Source: a bacterium (GTDB lineage: Bacteria; Patescibacteriota; Minisyncoccia; Phycocordibacterales; UBA918). Taken from it: DNA of 64,000 nucleotides. This document shows positions 1 through 11,000 of this stretch, one piece after another (the first letter of the stretch is position 1; every line of letters starts with the position of its first letter). The notes under the pieces are model-generated. The model searched no databases. It was given only the letters and a program-made list of their open reading frames with translations, and was not told the DNA's origin. Both the position numbers and the translations under genes were made by a program. The DNA lies in the NCBI GenBank assembly GCA_002710785.1, contig PAMC01000016.1:26905-90904 (forward strand), in the 5' to 3' direction.

Positions 1-203
1 GCTTGCGGATTCCGCTGCTGCCAACGCTCCACAGCGCGCCCAAAGAACACATCGCCAGTAAACAATAGGTGTTGCTCGGCGGTGTTTGCGCCACTAAATA
101 TTCCCCAGGTGGTGTAAAAATCAGGCAACGAAATAGTTCGCGCTAGTAAAATCGCCGCCAGCAGCCCAAACGTAATCAACCCTAAGCCGAGCACTGCTCG
201 CAT
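1..203 (-). CDS. CapA/PgsA-like metallophosphatase-fold protein, N-terminal fragment
   Basis: The frame opens at an ATG and stays open to the left window edge, so about 67 N-terminal codons are visible. A short N-terminal membrane segment (LGLGLITFGLLAAILLA) is followed by LLFTGDVFFGRAVER. This closely resembles the opening metal-binding motif of the CapA/poly-gamma-glutamate synthesis family, where a GD-V-x-x-GR pattern begins the metallophosphatase-like fold. CapA proteins take part in capsule or poly-gamma-glutamate export, but many environmental members have unknown substrates. Only 3 nt separate it from the stop of the upstream small membrane protein, so it is probably the last visible gene of that operon. 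The catalytic remainder lies outside the window, so the family call rests on one motif and the membrane anchor. Confidence 0.6.
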   Translation of the reverse strand, partial: MRAVLGLGLITFGLLAAILLARTISLPDFYTTWGIFSGANTAEQHLLFTGDVFFGRAVERWQQRNPQ

Positions 204-206
204 AGT

Positions 207-605
207 TTAACCGGAGTAGAAGATACCCATCTTGAGGTACCACATAGCCGTCATCACAAACACAAATGAGAGCGAGAGTGCAACTACCGTCATAGTCATA
301 ACTGAACTGGTGGCGACACGATTGCTCCGCTGGCGCTCCTCGGGTGGCTTAATGTCTACCTCTATCCCCAGTAGCGCAGAAATTGTTTCTGGCTGGAGAC
401 GTTCGTCGGAGTGAAAGACTTTATGAAGCGAATCGACGTGTGTTTCGTGCGTAGCTGGGTCTTCACGCAGCACCATAAGCGCAGTATCGATATCGTCCTC
501 GTGCCACTTGGCACTAAATAAAACCTCTTTGATCTGCTCGTCGGGTGCTGTTGGGTGGACCCCATTCGCGCGCAAGTATCGTTCTACGACATCTTTTTTG
601 ATCAT
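207..605 (-). CDS. Small C-terminally anchored membrane protein, unknown function
   Basis: This 132-residue protein has a soluble N-terminal region of about 95 residues, rich in charged residues and probably helical, followed by one membrane segment near residues 100-122 (VMTMTVVALSLSFVFVMTAMWY). The stretch RYLRANGVHPTAPDEQIKEV suggests a short helical, UBA-like or CUE-like bundle, but this is only an impression. Its ATG overlaps the TGA of the upstream AI-2E-type transporter by 4 nt (ATGA), which implies translational coupling. It may be an accessory subunit of that transporter. I do not recognise a named family. The orientation predicts a cytoplasmic N-terminal domain because there is no signal peptide. 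Confidence 0.75.
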   Translation of the reverse strand: MIKKDVVERYLRANGVHPTAPDEQIKEVLFSAKWHEDDIDTALMVLREDPATHETHVDSLHKVFHSDERLQPETISALLGIEVDIKPPEERQRSNRVATSSVMTMTVVALSLSFVFVMTAMWYLKMGIFYSG

Positions 606-1654
606 ACGGTTACTGTTTCGTCATCGGAGGGAGAGGTGTCTTCTGCGATGTGAGTCGCGTACAGTTCGAGAAGTACCAAAAAGAGACTGACTGCAACTGG
701 ACCAACCACAAAACCAATTGGCCCAAATAGTGATACGCCCCCGAGTACCGCTAAGAGCACTAGGTACGGGTGTAAGTTGTTGCCGCGACCAATGAGGTAT
801 GGGCCGAGCAAGTTGTCGATCACTCCCACTGCTGTCATACCCCAAACTGAAAGCCCAACAGCAAAGAGGTACTGTCCAGTAATAATGAGGTACACAACTG
901 CCGGAATGAGCACAATTGAGGTGCCGACACTTGGAATCAGCGCACCAAAGGCCGCAATTACTCCCCACAATACAAATCGCTCAAAGCCAAAGAGCCAGAG
1001 CCCGAAGGCAGTTAAGCTACCTTGAATGAGCGCAATAAGCACGGTGCCGGTGGCAACGGAGCGAACCGCCCTTCCGAGACGACGGAGAATAAGCTCGTCT
1101 TCGTCGTCGGGTAAGGGGCTGATTTTAACGAGTCTGCGGGTAAAGGCTGGCCCGTCACGAAATAGGTAAAACGTACCGATAATGGCGATGAAGATCGAGA
1201 AGATGGTTGAGGCGGTACCGGCAAAGATAGCACCAACATTGCTGGTGATCCACGATGTCGCCTGTTTAACCGAATCGACTAAATTGAAGTCGAAACCTGG
1301 TGCGTACTCGTACACCATCGACTCTATACCAGCAATACGCTGCTCGAGCTCTGCACCGTTGGTGTTGACCTGGTTGTAGACAGCCAACGCCTCATTAACC
1401 AACGTCGAGAACAGCGCCGTGAGCGGCATAATAATTATGACGAGCACCATAATAGTAGTGACCAGAGCCCCGAGCGTTTCGTTTTGCCTTGGCATCCGGC
1501 GCGTAATCCGCTCATACAGCGGGTAACAGATTGTGACAATAATGGCGGCCAGTGCCAGCGCGGAGACAAATGGCGAAAGCATCACCCATACGATGTAGCC
1601 AACGACTGCCATTAAGCCAAAGAAAAACACGTACTCTACGATACGATTAGTCAT
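602..1654 (-). CDS. AI-2E/PerM-type membrane transporter
   Basis: This is a protein of about 350 residues with a first hydrophobic hairpin, a long loop, then a cluster of helices with GTGTVLIALIQGSLTAFGLW and AAFGALIPSVGTSIVLIPAV, a pattern typical of the AI-2E transporter (PerM/YhhT) superfamily. The family has about eight membrane segments and is annotated as an exporter of signals or ions. Substrates are usually unknown and this sequence does not reveal one. The open frame extends upstream, but the ATG chosen is preceded by AAAGGA at normal distance, and the extra N-terminal residues upstream look non-coding. The gene ends in TGA overlapping the next start. The acidic C-terminus (EDTSPSDDETVTV) is probably cytoplasmic. 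Confidence 0.85.
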   Translation of the reverse strand: MTNRIVEYVFFFGLMAVVGYIVWVMLSPFVSALALAAIIVTICYPLYERITRRMPRQNETLGALVTTIMVLVIIIMPLTALFSTLVNEALAVYNQVNTNGAELEQRIAGIESMVYEYAPGFDFNLVDSVKQATSWITSNVGAIFAGTASTIFSIFIAIIGTFYLFRDGPAFTRRLVKISPLPDDEDELILRRLGRAVRSVATGTVLIALIQGSLTAFGLWLFGFERFVLWGVIAAFGALIPSVGTSIVLIPAVVYLIITGQYLFAVGLSVWGMTAVGVIDNLLGPYLIGRGNNLHPYLVLLAVLGGVSLFGPIGFVVGPVAVSLFLVLLELYATHIAEDTSPSDDETVTV

Positions 1655-1735
1655 CATATCCTTTATAGTAGCATCAAATGCCAAGCGGTGCGTGACGTGT
1701 CGCTGCTGCGAATGGGGGCAGCGCAACGGGCCCTA

Positions 1736-2296
1736 CTAGCCCTCGTTTGCAAGTGCTGCCAGCAGCGCCTTAAGCTCCTCTTCACCGATCGGTCGGCGAA
1801 TGTGCTCGCGCACCACTCCAGCACTATTCATAATGATGGTTTCTGGCATCGTACGACCTTCATAATTTCTATACCAGTAATCTGCCGGATCTTTGAGTAC
1901 GACTAGGTCACTTTGCAGCAACTCGGGTGTTACGATCTTGAGATACTGCTGTATCGTGCCTGGATTTTCGCCCCGATTAACGGCAACAAACTGAGTGTCT
2001 GATGATGATAAAAGTGCTGCCAATGCGTGTAACGTTTGTAGTTGCACCGCACAATCTGGGCACCAGCTAGCCCAGCTGGTGACGACAAACCATTCTGCAG
2101 TTTGCTCAGTAAAGCGAAATGGTTGCTCATTGAGTGTTAGATATGTGTACGAGAAGTGTGCTTCTGCTTCTGCCGAGCGCTCTTCTGCTATTGAATCTGG
2201 TCGCTGTTGTTGCAGGATGAATATTGTCACCACGCCAATAATGAGGATCGACCCGATTATTAACAACGTTGTTTTTGAATCTCGCTCTATGGTCAT
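1736..2296 (-). CDS. Membrane-anchored thioredoxin-like protein (TlpA/redoxin type)
   Basis: A single N-terminal anchor (residues 11-28, LLIIGSILIIGVVTIFIL) is followed by a thioredoxin-fold domain. The redox motif is WASWCPDC, with cysteines at about residues 79 and 82. The cis-proline region is recognisable as TMPETIIMNSAG. TlpA-like proteins exchange disulfides on the outer face of the membrane. Neighbouring surface proteins contain cysteine pairs (the Cys-rich dockerin protein, the 631-residue protein), so oxidative folding or repair of exported proteins is a reasonable role, though this is inferred. The open frame also has a TTG 30 nt upstream. The ATG gives a normal anchor and is preferred. 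A predicted 39-codon membrane peptide ends 13 nt upstream. Confidence 0.82.
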   Translation of the reverse strand: MTIERDSKTTLLIIGSILIIGVVTIFILQQQRPDSIAEERSAEAEAHFSYTYLTLNEQPFRFTEQTAEWFVVTSWASWCPDCAVQLQTLHALAALLSSSDTQFVAVNRGENPGTIQQYLKIVTPELLQSDLVVLKDPADYWYRNYEGRTMPETIIMNSAGVVREHIRRPIGEEELKALLAALANEG

Positions 2297-2309
2297 ACTT
2301 GTGACAGAT

Positions 2310-2429
2310 TTACAACGGCTGTTCAACTTGCTGTAACTGAGATTGACGCTCCAAGTAGGTAAACGTCACCATACCAACAAGGAGGGTTAGGAAGAATAAC
2401 GCAAGTAAAATTAGTACTGAACGATCCAT
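2310..2429 (-). CDS. Predicted 39-residue single-helix membrane peptide
   Basis: A short frame starts with ATG and ends with TAA just before the thioredoxin-like gene. The translation starts MDRSVLILLALFFLTLLVGM, giving one clear membrane helix followed by a Gln/Glu-rich tail (TYLERQSQLQQVEQPL). It fills the space between the DUF916/LytR_C gene and the thioredoxin-like gene on the same strand, with 17 nt and 13 nt gaps. Single-helix peptides of this kind are common between membrane-protein genes. There is no clear Shine-Dalgarno sequence and no homologue I can name. Part of it overlaps a possible TTG-started extension of the next gene, so both cannot be right. Confidence 0.45.
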   Translation of the reverse strand: MDRSVLILLALFFLTLLVGMVTFTYLERQSQLQQVEQPL

Positions 2430-2446
2430 AGAGCAATGGTACCACG

Positions 2447-4090
2447 CTACTCTTCGGCCAGGTACACAACTATGGTCGTGGTGCTCGTAGGAACCGCCGA
2501 GAGTAGTGCACCTGGTAGCGCCTCGCTCAGTGCGATCGCTTCGTCTTGAAGATCAGTTGGAAAGAGAACGACACTGTTGGTGCGAATGGTCGCGTCGGTT
2601 GCCAGTGTGGTAATCGGGAACTGATCAATGAGGGCAGCTGCTCGTTCTCCAGCCAAGCCAGGCTGTGGGCTGGCGTTGATAAAGGTGACTGAGTAACTAG
2701 CATCGTGCTGAAGACGATCGGCCGACATGCCTGGCTGTTGGAAGAAGGCGATCTCTTCAGAGTTATACGTCACTGCTTGAGCATCTAAGCCAATGGTTGC
2801 CTGATACGCATGATTGCTGGTTGCGGCCTGTGAGCGGACAAAGAGCCAGAGTATGAGCAGTAGTACGACTGCGCCAGCCACCGCAACAAGATGCGCGCGG
2901 GGTGACATAAGCCGCCAGAGGGCACGAGCCTCGCGATACAAGAGCGCGCAAACTTCTCGCGCGTGCGAAAACGTGATTTGTATACGCTGCAGCCAATCAC
3001 TTTTAGTTGGTGTATCAGCTGTAGTTTGTTTGAGGTCAAGATCTGACGACTGGCGGATTAGTTCGTTTTTTACTTGGGTTGGTTGTGACTCAGAGAGACT
3101 CTTTAATGAAGTAACACCCGCCTGACGAAGCAGCCGACGGATGTACCACCGACTAACAGTGGCAATGAAGAGTATGATGCCGAGGACAATCGCAATAACG
3201 GTAAGTAGTGGCTTCACGGGAATAACCCAGAAGCTTGTCTTGGCTGAAACAAACTGTTTGGCTTCACTACCGTAGGTAAGTGTTGCCGCAGCAGTGTAAC
3301 GGCCAATATCGAACAAAGAGGGTTCGCGTTGCCAAGAGAAGTCGTAGGTCCGAATCATGCCTGGGAGCGCGTTACCAAAACTAGTATTGATATTAACCGG
3401 GATGGAGCCGCGTTCAGCGCCCCACATGTTACGAATAAGAATTTCACCAACTGGCCGAACATGCACGTTACCCGTGTTCTCGAACCGTAGCGCCAGCTCG
3501 GTACGCGGTTCGGTACTGTACGAGTTGCTGGCGGTGAAGCTACGTAAGAGCGCAGACTCGTACACATCGCCAGCGACACGTACAAACAGTAAACTGCTAA
3601 TAACCTGTGCGGTACTAAAGCCTGAACTGGTTTGAGCATCAGGCGGCGCAGTGCTGATCTGAAGTGCGGCAAAATGACTACCTGGTGCAGCAACCTCAGG
3701 CGCAGTGACGACAAAGGCAACTTGCCGACTGGTATTTGGTGGGATGGTAATACTTGGCTCCGGTATATCAATCCAGTTGGCGAGCACTACCTCGTCTTCC
3801 GGCACTTGACTCTTCGGGATAATATTACTCTGACCACGCTCACCCACTGACTCAAAATGGGCTGGTTGCGTGTAAATTGTCAGCGGAAAATCATTGGTGT
3901 TTATAACTTTTACGCTACTTTGCCAAATTTCACCTGGCGCCAGTCCGAGCTCAATGAGAGTTGGGGCTACAGTGATACTCACCCCCTCAGCCTGCTGAGC
4001 GGAAACTGTGGCCGGCAAACACGCGAAAGTGTACGCGAGGGTGGCAACTATGAACAGGCGGAGCTGGTTACGTTTTGAGATTAATGTCAT
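2447..4090 (-). CDS. DUF916-like surface protein fused to a LytR_C-like domain
   Basis: This protein has about 547 residues. A signal peptide ends at VSAQQA. Residues about 35-290 form a two-domain, Ig-like ectodomain of the DUF916 type (APTLIELGLAPGE opening, W near FSWQREPS, and FWVIP just before the membrane). A membrane helix (LLTVIAIVLGIILFIATV) follows, then a basic cytoplasmic stretch, a second helix (HLVAVAGAVVLLLILWLFV), and a C-terminal domain beginning SYSVTFINASPQPGLAGERA that resembles LytR_C. DUF916 modules in WxL-interacting proteins bind peptidoglycan and partner proteins. With two helices the LytR_C-like domain would also lie outside. The start is the ATG inside the end of the upstream gene (23-nt overlap); the longer frame adds Cys/His-rich residues unlike an export signal. 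Confidence 0.8.
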   Translation of the reverse strand: MTLISKRNQLRLFIVATLAYTFACLPATVSAQQAEGVSITVAPTLIELGLAPGEIWQSSVKVINTNDFPLTIYTQPAHFESVGERGQSNIIPKSQVPEDEVVLANWIDIPEPSITIPPNTSRQVAFVVTAPEVAAPGSHFAALQISTAPPDAQTSSGFSTAQVISSLLFVRVAGDVYESALLRSFTASNSYSTEPRTELALRFENTGNVHVRPVGEILIRNMWGAERGSIPVNINTSFGNALPGMIRTYDFSWQREPSLFDIGRYTAAATLTYGSEAKQFVSAKTSFWVIPVKPLLTVIAIVLGIILFIATVSRWYIRRLLRQAGVTSLKSLSESQPTQVKNELIRQSSDLDLKQTTADTPTKSDWLQRIQITFSHAREVCALLYREARALWRLMSPRAHLVAVAGAVVLLLILWLFVRSQAATSNHAYQATIGLDAQAVTYNSEEIAFFQQPGMSADRLQHDASYSVTFINASPQPGLAGERAAALIDQFPITTLATDATIRTNSVVLFPTDLQDEAIALSEALPGALLSAVPTSTTTIVVYLAEE

Positions 4091-5063
4091 GATCTTCTGC
4101 TGGTGATTGCCCCTCGTACACATGCAGCGGCAAGGCAGCGGCCCCATCTGTATGTGCAATCGGTGACCGCAGCCGACGTGCAAGGTACACATAAAACAAT
4201 ACAGAGAGGATAACGAGCGCCACTACAAAAGCCAATAGCACCGGCCACGGCAGGTACCAAAATGAATCGCTCATTGAAACAGCTGCCAACTGCTGGTTTT
4301 GGTAATCGACGCGCACAGCTGCAGCGTACGCGCCAAGCCACGGGAGTGCCGGAGTGGCTGTCGCAACACTAAGTACCTCGCCTGGTGCCAATGGTGCGCC
4401 GCCAGGGTTGATCGGTACCGCAGCCACTTCAGCACCTCGTTTGTTAGTGATTATAATCTCTCCTTGTGGCACCACTGTTTTTGTCCCAGGATTACTAATC
4501 CGGTAGGCAATCGCAGGCTGTGTATCGGCCAAGACGAGATTCGTAATATCTAGCGACACCGCACCGTCAGTCTGAATATCTTTCTCCGGAACGGTTAGCC
4601 GTAGAACTACTCCGGGCGCCACTCCCCGCTCAACCGCTTGCTGTGCAGTCGGTCGGTCGATACCTTGCCCGAACCCAAGCAGCGCCCGGTACACACCAGA
4701 CTCAACATCACGCGGAATCGCCAATCGCACTGAAACAATAACCTCCTCCTCAGGTAATAAACGCTGTCCCGCCTGGGTCATGGTGAGCCACTTGGCGACA
4801 ACTGTCTCGCCCGACGGGAGAATTTGCTCTTGGGTGCTGGTACCGTCGCGCACTTCGAGTAGGCCATGAACCGACGGGTACACTGTGATTCGGTACGGGT
4901 AGGTATTTCTCACTGTTATCTCGGCGCTCACAATGTCACCTGGCTGAACGGTTTCCTCGATGGCACGTGGAGAAACGTGGTGAATAGTCTGAGCCGACAC
5001 AGTGTTACCGCTGGCAAAGACAGCGATTGTGAGTAACATGATTATTGTCGGTAGGGCGCGCAT
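4068..5063 (-). CDS. DUF916-like exported protein with C-terminal membrane anchor
   Basis: The protein has 331 residues. A signal peptide ends at NTVSAQT. The ectodomain has two Ig-like beta domains with DUF916-style signatures: SPRAIEETVQPGDIVSAEI at the start, VAKWLTM, and a paired AYRISNPGTKTVVPQGEI segment. FWYLPWP precedes a single membrane helix (VLLAFVVALVILSVLFYVYLA) and a short cytoplasmic tail. The ATG follows the stop of the 2,053-residue protein by 2 nt, and the 3' end overlaps the next DUF916-like gene by 23 nt, so the three are translated as a unit. By analogy with WxL loci, this anchor would hold the WxL-like C-terminus of the large upstream protein, an inference from gene order. 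Confidence 0.8.
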   Translation of the reverse strand: MRALPTIIMLLTIAVFASGNTVSAQTIHHVSPRAIEETVQPGDIVSAEITVRNTYPYRITVYPSVHGLLEVRDGTSTQEQILPSGETVVAKWLTMTQAGQRLLPEEEVIVSVRLAIPRDVESGVYRALLGFGQGIDRPTAQQAVERGVAPGVVLRLTVPEKDIQTDGAVSLDITNLVLADTQPAIAYRISNPGTKTVVPQGEIIITNKRGAEVAAVPINPGGAPLAPGEVLSVATATPALPWLGAYAAAVRVDYQNQQLAAVSMSDSFWYLPWPVLLAFVVALVILSVLFYVYLARRLRSPIAHTDGAAALPLHVYEGQSPAEDHDINLKT

Positions 5064-5065
5064 AA

Positions 5066-8000
5066 TTAGAATTCTGGTGTCACCAAGTACACAATATCGC
5101 TTGAGTAGTCGCCCGGCGGCTGTGTGCCAGTAACCACTATTCTGTATATTATATCCTCACTCTCTGTTGCTGGCACGGCACTGTACATGATTTCTTCTGG
5201 TGTAGTACTGGCCGCAGCGTAGGTATCGTCAAGGGCAAAGCGGCTGGTATTGCCTGAAAGTGTATCGTCACCAGCGTGGTACCCGAAACAGCTCGTGAGC
5301 CCAGAGCAACCAGCGCTCCATCCGCTTGGTGCGCTATTGGTGCCGGCAATGTCAGCAATGGTATCAGAATCGCTATTCTGCAGTTGTTGGCGCGTGTAGA
5401 GTTGAGTCCGATAGCCGCTGACAGCATTAGTATCGATTGATAAGCGTTGTCCAGCAATAGCATCACTGTCAGTTACCAGCGAACCGAATGGAATGGTCGT
5501 GGCAGTAGTGCTCGCAGTCGTCACCACACCTTCGGTTGAGGTGCCGGCTGGTAAACCGTTAACCGTAAAAGCGAGACTGCCCGACTCACCTACCAGCGAT
5601 GGGTAGGTGGCTCCACTATCAAGTGGTACGACGTCTCCGTTTGCTACGTCGTACACCCGGAAGTACCACACCTGACCGTAGTACCCAGAAATATTTTGGT
5701 ACTGAATCGTAAACTCAAATTCAGTGGCGCTAAGCGCGGTATGCGTGTACCCAGTTAGCGTTAGATCCGATTCGTTGTGAGTACCACAGCCGACGCCCAC
5801 ACCAGCGTTACAGATATCGGTATTTGTTAACACCTTTTCATCGATGATCGCATTATCGACGCCGGCGCCATCGTCGTAGCACCAGACATCGCTACCACCA
5901 CAACTACCACTGTTTACCACATCGTTAACGGTGGCGAAGCCAGCTGAGTCAGAGTACTGGAGGCGGAACCGGGCGTTGGCTTGTTCGAGATTGTTAAGCT
6001 CGTCGACAATAACGCGCAGTTTAACGGTATTACCTTTTTGAACTTCGACAGGTGCAACATTCTCAGCTGCTAGGTCGGTGCTCGGTGTGAGAGAGGTTTC
6101 ATCGTCGTACCAACGCCAATCTGACTGCACAGGTGAGTACCCTTCAGTGCGCAGCGAAGGATAGGTGAGGTATTCGGCGAGCTGCGTGCCATCATCTTGT
6201 ACAACCCGGAAGCAGTAGTCGGAGCGTTGTGTTGCGCCATTGTGCTGAATCACCCAATCGTACTCAACATCTTCGTCTGCATTTACACTGTACGGGTTGG
6301 CAGTTGCTGAGCCACCCTCAACATACCGACCAGACCGGTCGGAGACCGCCAAAAGTGTTTGGCCACCGGTTGGCGGGTTGGTACCAATAGCTGCATTGTC
6401 TGCAACCGCACCGTTATCAAAACCGCGCCAGATCGATCCGCTCCCGGGGGCTCCAACATCGTTCCAGCTGCTGATTGCAGAGCAGGTGGTTTCTTGTAGA
6501 CCGTACTGCAACTTAAGTGACTGGAGCGTTGCAGGTAGCGTGCCGTTTGTGATGAGAAGTGAGGTGCGTAAGCGAATTACGTCACCGTCACCAACCGGTG
6601 TGTCGAGTACCGTGATCGGACTATTTTCACCAATGCTGCCGGCGCCAGGGGGCCAGGCGTCGGTGGGGGTAAGGGCGTTTGTGTTGTCGTACCAGCGGTA
6701 GTCGTTTTGGCGGATTGAGACGTCTGCGGCCGGCCACTCCACAACCATGGCACGATACGAAAGGGTGCCTTGCGTGTCTGAACGCCAGATCTCAAAGGTG
6801 GTGGAGCTCGTAAGATACAAGCCAGCCATAATTTCCGGGAAGTTGTTGGTCGCGCGATCAATAGTCGTGTTACCGAAAATCGCCGCATTATTGATGTCGT
6901 TTACACCAACCGCATCAAACGACACTGAAGTAGTGGCTGGTGCGGTACCCCCGGTAAAGAGTCCGCTCGCTGGAAAAACGGTCATCTCCCCTGCTCCGTT
7001 TTGAATATTTTCTATAACCCAGACTACCGCAGTATGGGTTTGGGCCATATCTGCGCCCGAGTCGAGCGAAAATGAGACCACTCCCATACTCGAGAGCCAC
7101 GCCTGTACACCGTAGCTCGCCTGTTGTGAGGTAAACGTGTGCCGTTTTTGTGTCTCCAGAAAAGCTTTGGTGACAGCACTGACCGGCGTGATCGACTCTG
7201 TTTCGGTGACGCCGGCGCTTGAGAATTCATGTTCCACTCGCTGCACCTTCCAGTTGCCACCTAAAAACTCCACAACAGCGTAGCTAAAGTCCGCACTGGT
7301 GTTGGTGGCACTTCTCGTAAGCACTACCTGATTGGTGGAGCTCGACCAAGCGGCGGTTGCACGGTTGTTGCTAAAATTACCACGCGAAGCGTTAGTCATA
7401 CGAGCTCCGGTAATAAACACAGCAATATCGCCATCGTCGGTAATTGGATTTATGGCTGAGCTTGTGGCGTACGTTTGTCCCGAGCTCATGCTAATAGTTC
7501 CTACGTCTCGCACAACCATTTCGTTGTCGGTACCAGGATCACCAATAAACTCAATGATTTCCCAGGCCACAAACGTGTTATTCACAGAGTCGGTATCACG
7601 CGTAATAGTAAAACTAGTTGGTAAGTTACTGGATGTGATGTACGCGGAAACATCGTCTGGATTTTGGTTACCGGCGCCGGTGTCACGACCAGCACCTGTG
7701 TGGTGGAAGTTGGTAATACGAACAAACGCCACACTCGTTGAGGCGGGGGCGTCGTAGTCAACGCCGGCCGTAAGTGTAAGACTCGAACCACTGATGACGT
7801 TCGTGCCACGCTGCGTCTTGTAGTCACGGTTAGTTTTGGTGCTAATTTCTGGATACACATCGTACGCCACGAGAGGAGTGCCGTTCTCAACGACCCGGAA
7901 ACAGAAATCAGTCTCAAATGGCGTATTGGCGGTAGTTGTGATTGAGAACTCAAAATCAACGTAATTTGTGCTCGAGAGAGTAGTGGTTGGTGTGCTAGCA

Positions 8001-11000
8001 TCAGTTTCGGCTATACCTCCGTTACTGGTTAAGAAGTCTGCTTCTTCGTCACTTACACCACCATCAGCCACTGGAATATCAGTTGTATCACTCCCGTCAG
8101 TAAGAAACGTGGAGTCGTACATATCCCACGAGTCATTAGCAAAGGCATCGACGTTGGTCCAGCTGGCAACCACATCACATGTTGTCTCTCTGATGCCGTA
8201 CTGCAACGTGTACTGGACAGGAACAGAAGATGTGCCACCCTCGTTAGAGAGCCCGAGACGCAACCGGTACGGCTCGTTCTTGTCGATGTCGAGCACTGCC
8301 GTGTCCTCCGTCCCGCTGGTGGCTGAGCTAGCGGTTGTTTCAGTGCCGTTATCATTACGCCAGTGGTAATGCACCTGGGTAACAATTGCCCCTGAGACAC
8401 TGGTGGTGCTCGCAATAGTAACCGCCGTACTTGGCGCCACCGATGCGCCGCCCGAGACGGTAATTTGTGTATTCGGGTTAGTAATTTCAAGCTCAATTGT
8501 GTCCCCGTTTTGGGCAGTGTTCTCGACGTCGTACACAACATACACACATAGCGCACTGGTGGTCGAAATACCAACACTGTCAGAAAACGATGCGTTACCG
8601 TTGGCGGCGTCAAAGTTGGCGACGGTACTCCCAAATTGGGACTCTGTACCAGCGTACGATTCGCTGGCGCAGTTGTACGGTGCTGAGGTGTCGCTGTCGT
8701 AATACAGCTCAATATTAGCAACATCTGTGTCGGCATCAATGGTACCCATCTCAGCGATGGTAATGGCCGTGACATTGCGTGCGTCACTAGCCTCGGTGAT
8801 AACAAACGCGCCACCGCCGTAGATGTCGACATCGCCAATTTCTGCATTCGCCACCTGGTTGCCAACACTGCTCACGTTAACATCAGCGGCAATGGACGCA
8901 GTTGGGTATTCAATATACTGACCGAGTACGGCACCCCCCTCACTAAGCCTAAAGCAGTAGGTGCTTCCCTGTGAAGCTGTGGTCGACGCAACGAGTGAAA
9001 ACTCGTACTCCACAAATTCAGTACTGGTAAGCGTAATGCTGTTGGTTTGTGATGTGGTGTCGAGCAAGCCACCGTTTGGCGAGGCAAACGAAGAGTTTGG
9101 GTTGCTTACACCCCCACTGCTCGTCGCAATGTCGGTGCTGTCGGTGCCGTTGGTGATAAAACTGGAATTGTGCATGTTCCACGCATCGTCTGCGTCGTCG
9201 ACCCCCGTCCAGGTGCCCACATCTCCACAGGTCGGGTTAGCTACTCCAAATTCGAGCTCAAAGTTTGTACTTAGCGTTGACGTTGAGCCTTCGTTGGAAA
9301 GGGCGATACGCAGACGTCGAGGTTGATTGCGTGGTAAATCAACCAGGCCGGTATTTTCCACACCAGCGGTAACAGAGGTAGCACCACTCTCGTTACCGTT
9401 GTCATTGCGCCAATGGTACCCCGTTTGTTGAAGATCGGGCCGCACCACGGTGGTGGCACCTGAAAGAGCGATGGCAGTGTTAGGTTTTGGGGTGATGCCG
9501 CCGGTTACCGAGACGTCTGTACTCGAATTGCTAATTTCTACATCAATCGTTTGTCCGTCGTCAGCCGATCCGAGGACGTCAAGCAGTACGTACACACAGA
9601 GCGTACTTGAGGTGGCAACCGAAACCGAATCCACGAACGTTGCAATACCATTAGCGCCGTTAAAACCGTTGGTGTCAGTCGCGCCGTACTGCAACTCTGA
9701 ACCGTCATAGCTCTCACTCGAGCAGTCGTAGGGAGCTGACGTATCTAATTCGTAGAGCAGGCGAATATTGGCAATGTCGTTAGCACCATCAACCGAACCG
9801 TCTTCAGTGATCGTAATACCCGTAACCGAGCGACTGCTGTCGAACTCTGTAAACACGAAGGTGCCGCCGAGGTAGTTGCTCGTAGTGCTTCCTCGCACCT
9901 CGGAAATTTGCGAACCAATACTCGACACCGTCAGTGGTGGCGTCGGGTCGAGCATGGTTTCACCACGAATATCAAGCGGTGTGAGCGCATGCCAGCTCAC
10001 GTAGAGCCGTTGGTCGGAGCGGTAATTAGTGTCGACGCCGTAGAAGTCGTCAGTGGCGACATTAAGTGGACCATTGTCGATACTCCAGCTGCCCATGGCA
10101 CTGGTTGAACTCGCCCAGTACACGTTAGCGGAGGTGCTGCTGCCAATTGTGCCTCGCGCACCGTACGCAACGTAGACATCATCGGTGTTAGCGTCAACCG
10201 CCATGGCCAAATCGGTAATACCTCGACTATCGTTGGTGAGGATGTCAGCCGTTTTACTCCAGCTGCCACCACTGTACTTGGCGGTACGAATGTCGTGGTC
10301 GGCGGCCGTAAAATTATTGTTGTCTGCAGTATACGCCAGGTGAACATCGCCAGTGTCCGGGTCGACCACTGCAGTCATGCCTACTTCGTACGTCGCGCTC
10401 TCAACCGCCGACGCATCAATCGCGGTCCACGATGCGTCCCAACTCGTGTTGTCCCACACCTTCGAGCGAACATCATTAGCGTTACGGTCGCGGTCAATGA
10501 CCATGATGTCGCCACCTAACAGTGGCACAAGAATCTGCATGTCGCCTGTAACTACATCAAGCGGGTTAGTACCAGTTTCTGACCACGATGTCGACAGGTC
10601 ACAGTTGCTGCTACACTCAACAATAAAACCATCCGTGTTATCGGTTAAGCCTGTGTAAATGGTGCCGTCTGTCCCCTTCGTAAGTGCGGGTTTTGCTGCG
10701 CCGTGGCTAATAGTTGGTGTCTGGCCAGTGGTGGCATCGGTACCTGAGAGGCCGACAAGCAAAGTGTCGTTGGTGGTATCGAGGCGGTTGTAGCGGATAT
10801 CTTCTCGCGCACTGTTTTGGTGCATGGTGACAATGTGGATGTAGTCACCAGTGTCCCCCGGCGTCCACTGATCGTACCAGACTGAGATCGAGCCACAGTC
10901 GCTAAAGTTATTAAACTGCGTCGCACCGCCCCAAGTAGCACCGCCATCAGTGGTTTTTGAGTAGTAACAGGTACCGTTGGTGATGGTATAAAACCGGTAG

